From: Deltaproteobacteria bacterium
Lineage (GTDB): Bacteria; Myxococcota_A; Polyangia; Polyangiales; Houyiibacteriaceae
Assembly (NCBI GenBank): GCA_019309605.1
Contig: JAFDFW010000425.1
Coordinates: 1-6,404, forward strand
DNA: 6,404 nt
Reading direction: 5' to 3'
The position numbers and the translations under genes were made by a program. Shown here in pieces: positions 1-5,524 of the stretch; position 1 is the first letter of the stretch; each line of letters begins with the position of its first letter. Below the pieces are notes generated by a model, which worked only from the letters and a program-made list of their open reading frames with translations, ran no database searches and was not told where the DNA came from.

Positions 1-95
1 CCCATGGCGTTCGCCACGTCGTTCGCGCCGATGTTCCAGGCCATGTAGAGGCCGGCGACGGCCGCAACGGCCAGGACAATCGTGCTCAGCTCCAT
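1..95 (-). CDS. pit: PiT-family inorganic phosphate permease, N-terminal fragment
   Basis: Low-affinity inorganic phosphate transporter of the inner membrane (PiT/PHO4 family), which normally couples phosphate uptake to a cation gradient. Only the first 31 codons are in the window; the gene runs off the left edge. The visible part starts with ATG at 95-93 and encodes a hydrophobic first helix (about residues 5-20) running into MAWNIGANDVANAMG at residues 18-32. This is the GANDVANA signature at the start of PiT proteins, with the Asn/Asp residues of the family's transport site. It lies 10 bp downstream of the DUF47 gene on the same strand, the usual DUF47-pit operon order. No strong Shine-Dalgarno sequence precedes the ATG, so translation may be coupled to the upstream gene. 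The family call is secure. The transported ion (phosphate rather than sulfate) is inferred from the neighbours. Confidence 0.95.
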   Translation of the reverse strand, partial: MELSTIVLAVAAVAGLYMAWNIGANDVANAM

Positions 96-105
96 GAGAA
101 ATGGC

Positions 106-780
106 CTATCCGGCTACGAAAAGTCGGAACTGATCCCCTACGTTTTCCGCATGATTGGCCATATCGCCAATCTTGTTGAGGACCTTGGTCCACATGAACA
201 CCGCCGCGGGAGGCATGTCATCCTCTCCTTTGAAGAGGACCTTGGCGCATTGATCTTGGATCTTGTCGGCCTCGTGCTCGGCCCGCCCAAGGATCGCGGC
301 TTGCTGGAGAACCTGCTCGGCGGGAGGTCCGGCGAAACCCGACTCCACCAAGTCACCGATCAAGTCGATGAGCTTAGCGGCCTCTCGGATCGTCGCGAGC
401 ACACTCTCCACGAAGTTGTCGAGAACGGGCTTCATGTCCTCGGGCACTGTCAGCGGGCGAATCGTCAGAAGCACACCCACGTCCTCGGCGCAGTCGGCAA
501 TGGCGTCCATCTCGCTGATCAACTTCAGCACGTCTCGGCGATCGACCGGCATGAACAAGCGGACTGGCATCTTCGAGCGGGCTGAATTCTTCGCGTCATC
601 TGCCTTGCCCTCCAGCGCGCTGATCTCTTTGGCCACACGTTCGACCCCCGCCTGGTCGCCCTTCGCGAGCAGCTGGATCAGCTCCTGAACGCCATCGCTC
701 GTTCGGATGACCTCGTTCATCAAGTCGCCCACTTTGGGAAGGGGATTGCGGGCAAGCAGGTTGGCCAGTGGTATTCTCAT
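106..780 (-). CDS. DUF47 / TIGR00153 PhoU-like phosphate transport accessory protein
   Basis: A 224-residue cytoplasmic, all-helical protein of the DUF47 family, distant relatives of PhoU usually encoded next to pit genes and thought to modulate PiT transport. Length is normal for the family. Two family motifs are clear. The first, around residues 71-106, has MPVRLFMPVDRRD followed by the acidic helix EMDAIADCAEDVG. The second, at residues 200-219, reads VLNKIGDMANHAENVGDQF. The repeated acidic/His helix patterns resemble PhoU metal-binding helices. The ATG at 780-778 is preceded by GAGG about 4 nt upstream, which supports this start. It is the first gene of a two-gene operon with pit and is divergent from phoB across a 193-bp gap. 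A PhoU assignment is less likely because a true phoU lies elsewhere in the window and this sequence has the DUF47 spacing. Confidence 0.95.
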   Translation of the reverse strand: MRIPLANLLARNPLPKVGDLMNEVIRTSDGVQELIQLLAKGDQAGVERVAKEISALEGKADDAKNSARSKMPVRLFMPVDRRDVLKLISEMDAIADCAEDVGVLLTIRPLTVPEDMKPVLDNFVESVLATIREAAKLIDLIGDLVESGFAGPPAEQVLQQAAILGRAEHEADKIQDQCAKVLFKGEDDMPPAAVFMWTKVLNKIGDMANHAENVGDQFRLFVAG

Positions 781-973
781 GTCACCTCGGGCCCAACCTT
801 CTCATCCCTTTTAGCGGGGCTCAAATGGTAAGTCCGGAGGCCTCAATCCCTCGTGTTTGGGGCGTCATCGGCGTTGAGACCGGGCTCTTGGCGTGTAGAC
901 TCGTGGTTGCTTGCTTGGAACGCGTCCGTCACACAGACGTCACAAGGGGTGAGCAGGCTTCAGGCACGAAGAG
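781..973. other. Divergent intergenic region between the DUF47-pit operon and phoB
   Basis: The only sizeable gene-free stretch, 193 bp, and the place where promoters for both divergent operons should lie. On the minus strand, a GAGG Shine-Dalgarno for the DUF47 gene lies just inside the left end. The right end holds an exact heptamer repeat, described separately. I see no convincing sigma-70 -35/-10 pair on either strand, no hairpin with a T-run and no supportable small ORF. Confidence 0.7.
927..944 (+). promoter_or_regulatory. Candidate Pho box upstream of phoB
   Basis: CGTCACA occurs twice, at 927-933 and 938-944, separated by 4 bp, giving an exact 7-bp direct repeat with 11-bp period. 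Classical Pho boxes are two 7-bp direct repeats (CTGTCAT-like) with a 4-bp spacer, each bound by one PhoB DNA-binding domain, so both geometry and TGTCA-like core fit. The array ends 29 bp before the phoB ATG, suggesting autoregulation. A matching -10 is not obvious downstream. The spacing and repeat are seen directly; PhoB binding is inferred. Confidence 0.65.
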
Positions 974-1663
974 ATGGGTTCACGAATCCTAGTCGTCGAG
1001 GACGAGACAGACCTAGCCGAGTTGGTTGCTTTCAACCTTCGTGGCGCCGGTCATGACGTCACGGTCGCCCACGATGGCAACACTGCCTTGGCCGAGATCC
1101 AACGCAGCCAGCCGGACTTGCTCGTGCTCGACGTCATGCTGCCCGACATCTCGGGCCTCGAAGTCTGCCGGCGCCTGCGGCGGAAAGCACAAACGGTCCG
1201 TCTGCCGGTGATCATGCTCACGGCTAGAACCGACGAAGTCGATCGTGTGGTGGGTTTCGAGGTGGGCGCCGACGACTACGTACCCAAGCCGTTCAGTCCA
1301 CGGGAGCTCGTACTGAGAGTCGAGGCGATCCTCCGTCGGACGATTCCGGCCGCGGACGTGGAGGGCCCTCAGGTGATCGCTCTGGGCGAGCTCGTCATCG
1401 ACGTGCCTGCGCATCGGGTGGAGGTGCAGGGCGAAGAGATCCTTCTGACCGCCCTCGAGTTTAGGCTGCTCCTCGACTTGGCTAGCCGCGCGGGTCGCGT
1501 GCAGTCGCGGGATGTGCTCCTCGAACGAGTGTGGGGGTATTCGCCCAACGCAGAGACCCGCACGGTCGACACACACGTGAAGCGGCTCCGCGAAAAGCTC
1601 GGAGCAGGGGCGGTCCACATCGAGACGGTGCGTGGCGTTGGGTATCGTGTCCTCAAGTCCTAG
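974..1663 (+). CDS. phoB: PhoB-type response regulator (OmpR family)
   Basis: DNA-binding response regulator of the phosphate-starvation two-component system, 229 residues, the normal length. The receiver domain spans residues 1-122, with acidic pocket E9/D10, phosphoacceptor D53 in VLDVMLPD, switch T83 and conserved K105 in KPF. The OmpR/PhoB winged-helix domain follows, about residues 135-229. Its recognition helix is TRTVDTHVKRLREKLG (195-210), and the wing ends in TVRGVGYR, very close to classical PhoB. The ATG at 974 is the only one in frame after the upstream stop at 950; the best Shine-Dalgarno is a weak AGG 9 nt upstream. It is followed after 36 bp by the histidine kinase gene, as in standard phoBR operons. 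Pst, PhoU and PiT neighbours favour PhoB over other OmpR-family regulators. Expression is probably self-regulated through the heptamer repeat just upstream. Confidence 0.95.
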   Translation: MGSRILVVEDETDLAELVAFNLRGAGHDVTVAHDGNTALAEIQRSQPDLLVLDVMLPDISGLEVCRRLRRKAQTVRLPVIMLTARTDEVDRVVGFEVGADDYVPKPFSPRELVLRVEAILRRTIPAADVEGPQVIALGELVIDVPAHRVEVQGEEILLTALEFRLLLDLASRAGRVQSRDVLLERVWGYSPNAETRTVDTHVKRLREKLGAGAVHIETVRGVGYRVLKS

Positions 1664-1699
1664 GTTGGTCGCTGGGCGTACCCCGCGTATCCTTTCGCT

Positions 1700-3070
1700 G
1701 TGATTCGACGATACACGCTAATCGGAGGGGCAATCGCTCTCATGATGGCGGCTTTGTATGCTTTTTCGCGTGCCGTGACCCCTACGGTTCCTGCCTGGGC
1801 CATCGTGCTCGAGGGCGTCGCGCTTGGATGCCTGGTCGGCTGGATTGCTTCGCGCCGGGACGCGCTCGATGCGCAGCGTCTTCAGCAAGTGGTCGAAGCG
1901 CTCAGCGAACGGAACTTCGAGAGCCGGGCCCGGCTCAGCAGCCTGGGACAGCTCGGGGATCTAGGGCGCTCGCTCGACTCGTTGGCCGACCGCCTTGCGA
2001 CCGGCGAGAAGAAGAAGCTCAGCCGCAAGGATCGACTACGAACGATTCTCGATGCGATGGCCGAGGCAGTCATGGTGACGGATTCCCGCGGTTACATCAC
2101 GCTCACGAACGAAGTGCTGACGGATCTGGTGGGCTTCGAGGCAGAGGGGAAGACGGCGACGGAGGCGATCCGCCATCCGGACTTCCATCATGCGATCGAA
2201 GAGGCGCAGGAGGGATTCTCCAGTTTGCTGGAGATCGAGATCGACGGCGTAGGCGGTAGCCATCGCCGCGTTCTTCGCGCGTCCGTGTCTCCGCTTCGCA
2301 GCCGGCAGGGTGTCGTCACTGTTTTTCACGACGTGACCGCCGAGCGAGGGGCCGATCAGGTCCGTCGGGATTTCGTGGCCAACGCAGGGCACGAGCTTCG
2401 TACGCCTCTGACCGCCATTCGTGGCTTCGCCGAGACCCTTCGCGAAGGGGCGATCCACGACCCGGAGTCCGCTCTGGGTTTCCTCGATGTCATCGTCCGG
2501 CATGCCCGTCGCCTGCAGTCACTGGTGGACGACCTGGCAGACCTGAGCCGTTTCGAAGGCGAGGAGCTCGAGCTGGAGCTCACGCCGGTTTCTGCGGGGG
2601 CTCTGGTGGACGAAGTCGTGCGGGGCCTGGAAGCGCCCTCCAAGGCCAAGGGGTTGACCGTCGCGTGCACGGGGCTGGACGAGGCGCCCCCGGTGATGGC
2701 GGAGGAACGCGCGCTCGAACAGGTGATGGTCAATCTCGTCGACAACGCGATCAAGTACACGCCCGAAGGCGGGGAAGTACGGGTCGATGTCACGGCCAAA
2801 GAGCGAGATGTTCTCATCGAGGTCGCCAATACCGGGCCAGGGATCTCGGCCAAGCATCTGCCCCGGGTGTTTGAGCGCTTCTACCGGGTTGACGCCGGGC
2901 GCTCCCGCGAGCTTGGCGGCACGGGCCTGGGGCTCTCGATCGTGAAGCATCTGGTTGCCAAGATCGGGGGCGGGATCACGGTCGATAGCGATGCGGATTG
3001 GACCCGGTTCCGCCTCCTCGTGCCGCGTGCCGATAGCTCCAAGAGCGACACATATGTGTCACCAAGCTGA
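1700..3070 (+). CDS. phoR: PhoR-type sensor histidine kinase
   Basis: Inner-membrane histidine kinase, 456 residues, partner of PhoB. Order of parts: two membrane helices (about 7-22 and 33-50) joined by only about 10 residues; a HAMP-like linker (about 53-102); a PAS domain (about 112-215); a HisKA dimerisation helix with phosphoacceptor H231 in AGHELRTPLT; and a HATPase domain. The HATPase shows an N box with N345 and N349, a G1 box NTGPGI (377-382), an F box FERFYRVD (391-398) and a G2 box GGTGLGL (406-412). The near-absence of a periplasmic sensor matches PhoR, which reads Pst/PhoU state rather than external ligand. The first G1 residue is Asn where most kinases have Asp. The start is GTG at 1700, giving the first helix a positive MIRR N-terminus; no clear Shine-Dalgarno precedes it. 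The last eight codons overlap a candidate Pho box for the next gene. Confidence 0.92.
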   Translation: MIRRYTLIGGAIALMMAALYAFSRAVTPTVPAWAIVLEGVALGCLVGWIASRRDALDAQRLQQVVEALSERNFESRARLSSLGQLGDLGRSLDSLADRLATGEKKKLSRKDRLRTILDAMAEAVMVTDSRGYITLTNEVLTDLVGFEAEGKTATEAIRHPDFHHAIEEAQEGFSSLLEIEIDGVGGSHRRVLRASVSPLRSRQGVVTVFHDVTAERGADQVRRDFVANAGHELRTPLTAIRGFAETLREGAIHDPESALGFLDVIVRHARRLQSLVDDLADLSRFEGEELELELTPVSAGALVDEVVRGLEAPSKAKGLTVACTGLDEAPPVMAEERALEQVMVNLVDNAIKYTPEGGEVRVDVTAKERDVLIEVANTGPGISAKHLPRVFERFYRVDAGRSRELGGTGLGLSIVKHLVAKIGGGITVDSDADWTRFRLLVPRADSSKSDTYVSPS

Positions 3071-3075
3071 CACAT
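3046..3075 (+). promoter_or_regulatory. Candidate triple Pho box upstream of the porin gene, overlapping the phoR 3' end
   Basis: Three related heptamers lie in exact 11-bp register: CGACACA (3046-3052), TGTCACC (3057-3063) and TGACACA (3068-3074). With the two CGTCACA copies before phoB they give a consensus close to YGWCACA. The same stretch contains a perfect 14-bp palindrome GACACATATGTGTC (3047-3060) and 8-bp inverted arms ATGTGTCA/TGACACAT (3054-3061 and 3068-3075). A dimeric regulator reading it as palindromes is therefore an alternative. No T-run follows, so a terminator is unlikely. The 11-bp phasing, the porin downstream and the match to the phoB-proximal site favour PhoB. Confidence 0.65.
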
Positions 3076-3083
3076 TCGGCTCG

Positions 3084-3089
3084 TAATAA
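3084..3089 (+). promoter_or_regulatory. Possible -10 element of the porin promoter
   Basis: TAATAA sits 9 bp after the last heptamer. In PhoB-activated promoters the Pho box replaces the -35 and the -10 follows at about this distance. This is the only AT-rich hexamer in the short gap before the porin. It would place transcription start near 3095-3098. Assigned by position and composition only. Confidence 0.4.
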
Positions 3090-3132
3090 GCAGGCAAATG
3101 AACCTGCCAGCTTCATTCGTTACGCGCTCGTC

Positions 3133-4497
3133 GTGTTCATCGCGGTGAGCGTTGCCGCCCCCGCCCTTGCCCAAGAGGGCGGGCCCACAGAACCACCTGC
3201 GGCGGCGCCGGACGCCGAGCCCAGCGAGGAGCCCCGCACTTCCGAGGAAGTGATCGGGGACCTTCCCCAAGAGCAGCAAGATGCTGTTCAGGAGGCCATC
3301 GAACAGCGCGACACGCCAGGCGATCAGCTCCATCCCGAGGGCGAAGATGAGCTGATGGGCGACCACGTCGTCGACCGCGGGGACATCAAATTCAGGCCGG
3401 GCAAGGGCGTCGAGATCAACAGCGCCGACGACAAATTTCAACTTCGAATCCGTGTTCGTGTCCAGATGCTCTACTCCTTCGTCCATGACGAGAACCTGGG
3501 GACCAATGAAGGCGACGAGCCTGAAGCCAATCTGAACGACTTCCGGCTTCGGCGGGCGCGCTTTGTTTTCCAGGGCACCTTCTTTGGAAAGGACAACCAG
3601 TACAAACTCGAGATCGACCCTCTGCGCAAGGACAACGTCGTTCTCGACTACTACCTCGACTTCACCAAGAACAGGGACATTCAAGTTCGCGTCGGGCAGT
3701 ACAAGCTTTCGTCGAACCGGCAACGCGTGATCTCGTCGGGAAACCTAGAAATGGTCGACCGCAGCCAGGTCAACTCCGAGTTCTCACTCGATCGAGACAT
3801 GGGCATCGATATCCGCTCACGTGATTTCCTCGGCTTGAACAAGATGCGATACGTGCTCGGTGTGGCCACGGGCAACGGCCTCAACAACCCGGAGTTTACG
3901 GACTTCGCGATGGTCTACTTGGTGCGCGTCGAATACCTTCCGATGGGGATCTTCCGCGATTACAGTGAGACGGACTTCGCTCGAACGAAGCCGCGCTTGT
4001 CGATCGGTGCGACCTACTCGTTCTTCGACAATGCGAACGAATCCCGCGGCATGGTCGGCGTGCCCTTCGCCGACGGCGGCACGGCGGACTACCACTTCGT
4101 CTATGTGGACGCGATGTTCAAAGCGCGCGGTTTCTTCGCGCTCACCGAGTTTGCTTTTCGAACAGGCCAACGCAAGGTCGGCGACATCACGCCGTCGGAT
4201 CCCGACTACAACCCAGAGCTGCCAACCGATCCGCGTAACGGCCTCGGTTGGATGCTCCAGGCCGGGTATCTCGTCCCCAGCACCCGTTTCGAATTCGCCG
4301 CTCGCGGAGCGCTGATCAAGGCAAACTCGAAGAGATCGGCCACGAGCCTGAATGATAGCTACGGGACGACCTTCTCTCTGAGCTACTATTTCGCTCGCCA
4401 CCCGTTCAAGATTCAGGCCGATGTCTCGCAGCTTTGGGAAGATACCTTCAAGGACGGCTCCACAGTGTTCCGTCTCCAGCTCCAGGCCTCGCTCTAA
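3133..4497 (+). CDS. OprP/OprO-family phosphate-selective porin
   Basis: Outer-membrane beta-barrel porin of the Porin_O_P family, which gives anions such as phosphate or polyphosphate a selective path across the outer membrane. From the GTG at 3133 it is 454 residues. A signal-peptide core ends in APALAQ (about residues 9-14). An acidic, Pro/Glu-rich linker with a short helical stretch follows (about 15-85). The barrel begins near residue 86; family-typical stretches are LNDFRLRRARFVFQGTFFG (134-152) and VRVGQYKLSSNRQ (185-197), then alternating beta-strands to a final strand TVFRLQLQASL. The last residue is Leu rather than the more usual Phe. The start is doubtful: from 3133 the signal peptide lacks a positive N-terminus. 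The frame stays open upstream and adds a natural one (FIRYALVV), but no ATG/GTG/TTG lies there in frame. Porin family is confident; phosphate rather than polyphosphate or another anion is inferred from context. Confidence 0.85.
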   Translation: MFIAVSVAAPALAQEGGPTEPPAAAPDAEPSEEPRTSEEVIGDLPQEQQDAVQEAIEQRDTPGDQLHPEGEDELMGDHVVDRGDIKFRPGKGVEINSADDKFQLRIRVRVQMLYSFVHDENLGTNEGDEPEANLNDFRLRRARFVFQGTFFGKDNQYKLEIDPLRKDNVVLDYYLDFTKNRDIQVRVGQYKLSSNRQRVISSGNLEMVDRSQVNSEFSLDRDMGIDIRSRDFLGLNKMRYVLGVATGNGLNNPEFTDFAMVYLVRVEYLPMGIFRDYSETDFARTKPRLSIGATYSFFDNANESRGMVGVPFADGGTADYHFVYVDAMFKARGFFALTEFAFRTGQRKVGDITPSDPDYNPELPTDPRNGLGWMLQAGYLVPSTRFEFAARGALIKANSKRSATSLNDSYGTTFSLSYYFARHPFKIQADVSQLWEDTFKDGSTVFRLQLQASL

Positions 4498-4498
4498 A

Positions 4499-4819
4499 TT
4501 GATCCGCCTAGCTGCTGTTCTTGTTTGTGGAGTCGTGGCGGCGTGTAAGCCGGCGATGCCTACGGAATCGGCGCGCGACATCGTGCTGGTGATCGCCGAG
4601 CCGCGCTGCAAGAAGCTTGGCGCAGTCGAGGGCGTTGGCGGCAACGCGGAGAGCGCCAAGGCGGATGCGCTCGATCGCGCGGCGGAACGGGGAGCAACGC
4701 ACGCCCGCTTGGAACCGGCGCACCCCGACCTCGAGGATGGAATGACCATCGTGGTCACCGGCACCGTATTCGCTTGTCCGTCTCCGGACGAAGTATTGCC
4801 GCCGGACGGGTACCGATAG
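4499..4819 (+). CDS. Small predicted lipoprotein, RcsF/DUF4156-like
   Basis: A 106-residue protein starting at TTG 4499, one base after the porin stop, so probably co-transcribed and translationally coupled to the porin. Residues 1-16 form a lipoprotein signal: MIR, a hydrophobic core, then VVAAC with the lipid-acceptor Cys at 16. The mature domain (about 26-94) reads as strand (DIVLVIAEP), C37-KKLGAVEGVGG, a long Ala-rich helix (49-66) ending in AERGATHARLE, then strand TIVVTGTVFAC with C93. This C-x2-LG-x-V-x-G ... helix-GA(T/N) ... G-x-V/A-x2-C arrangement resembles DUF4156 and RcsF lipoproteins, and C37-C93 could form a disulfide. Its role is unknown; the position suggests an envelope function linked to the porin or to phosphate starvation. 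An ATG at 4421 is in frame but lies inside the porin gene and would bury the signal peptide, so I prefer the TTG. The family link is by eye only. Confidence 0.7.
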   Translation: MIRLAAVLVCGVVAACKPAMPTESARDIVLVIAEPRCKKLGAVEGVGGNAESAKADALDRAAERGATHARLEPAHPDLEDGMTIVVTGTVFACPSPDEVLPPDGYR

Positions 4820-4834
4820 CCCGCCCACTACCGA

Positions 4835-5524
4835 CTACACGTTGCCGTGGCGGACGTCGCGGCCTTCGACCGTGAAGATCACCATCTCGGCGATGTTGGT
4901 CGCGTGGTCCGCGATGCGCTCCAGGTACTTCGCGCAGTTGCAAATGCGCATGCCGTCGGCGATACGTGAGGGGTCTTTCATGTAGTCGATGCTGAGTTGC
5001 ATCACTTCGCCGTAGATCGCGTCGACGGCGTCGTCTTGTTCGAAGACGATCCTCGCCTTTTTAGGGTCTTCCTCGACGAGGGCGTTCAAGGAATCGCGCA
5101 ACATCGCGCCGGCGCGTTGCGCCATTTCCGGCAGCTTCGACTCAGGCGGGCTGAGGCGGTCCGTAGGCTCCATCTCCATCGCCCGCTCGGCGATGTTGAC
5201 AGCCTCGTCCCCGATGCGTTCGAGGTCGGTGGAGGCCTTCACGGCTGCCACGGCAAAGCGGAGATCACGGCCGACCGGCTGACGGAGCGCCAGCATGCGC
5301 ACCGCGAGCTCGTCGACGATCACTTCGTCTTCATCCATGCGGCGGTCCGCTTCGATGACCTCCCGCGCCAGGGCCTCGTCGCGATCTTCGAAAGCGCGCA
5401 CCGCCGTCGAGATCATCTGCTCGCATCGGCCGCCCATGGCCAGAAGCCGGTCCTTCAGGTTGCGCAACTCCGCTTCGAATTCCTGATGGGTATGGGTCCG
5501 CATCGGTCGGCTCGAGTGCGCCAT
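4835..5524 (-). CDS. phoU: PhoU phosphate signalling regulator
   Basis: Cytoplasmic negative regulator of the Pho response, linking Pst transporter activity to PhoR, 229 residues, within the usual range. It consists of two three-helix PhoU repeats. The first (about 20-113) carries RQPVGRDLRFAVAAVKAS and then DLERIGDEAVNIAER (100-114). The second carries AKYLERIADHATNIAE (198-213). The paired E/D-x3-D patterns (E102/D106 and E202/D206) are the PhoU metal-cluster residues. Its ATG (5524-5522) overlaps the pstB stop codon by one base (TAATG), which implies translational coupling. It is the last gene of the visible pst operon and faces the lipoprotein gene tail to tail, with only 15 bp between stop codons. 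No clear terminator hairpin with a T-run is visible there on either strand, so readthrough into the opposite gene is possible. Confidence 0.97.
   Translation of the reverse strand: MAHSSRPMRTHTHQEFEAELRNLKDRLLAMGGRCEQMISTAVRAFEDRDEALAREVIEADRRMDEDEVIVDELAVRMLALRQPVGRDLRFAVAAVKASTDLERIGDEAVNIAERAMEMEPTDRLSPPESKLPEMAQRAGAMLRDSLNALVEEDPKKARIVFEQDDAVDAIYGEVMQLSIDYMKDPSRIADGMRICNCAKYLERIADHATNIAEMVIFTVEGRDVRHGNV

Noticed and set aside
82..585. 167-residue plus-strand frame opposite the DUF47 gene
   Set aside because: Antisense to a clear DUF47 protein that has a Shine-Dalgarno and both family motifs.
780..786. TGTCACC at the DUF47 start as a Pho half-site
   Set aside because: No second heptamer 11 bp away on either side, and it overlaps the start codon and Shine-Dalgarno.
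1013..1618. 201-residue minus-strand open frame opposite phoB
   Set aside because: Fully antisense to a textbook response regulator, with His/Arg-rich composition typical of a shadow frame.
1531..2259. 242-residue plus-strand open frame across the phoB-phoR junction
   Set aside because: It is out of frame with both genes, Arg/Gly-rich and without a domain; a GC-driven shadow.
3054..3075. Hairpin ATGTGTCA/TGACACAT as a terminator of the phoBR transcript
   Set aside because: The 8-bp stem is AT-containing, part of it is coding, and no T-run follows; the 11-bp direct-repeat reading explains it better.
3098..3148. 16-codon ORF starting at the ATG before the porin as a leader peptide gene
   Set aside because: No regulatory codon run or attenuator structure; more likely a by-product of the unclear porin start.
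2881..3723. 280-residue open frame on the minus strand across the phoR end and porin start
   Set aside because: It lies antisense to two well-supported genes, crosses the operator region and has no recognisable domain; such frames are common in GC-rich DNA.
3817..4764. 315-residue open frame on the minus strand opposite the porin and lipoprotein
   Set aside because: It mirrors the porin and lipoprotein coding frames, has low-complexity composition and no family features.
4805..4826. Weak inverted repeat ACGGG/CCCG near the lipoprotein stop as a bidirectional terminator
   Set aside because: Only 4 contiguous pairs, a long loop and no T-run on either side.
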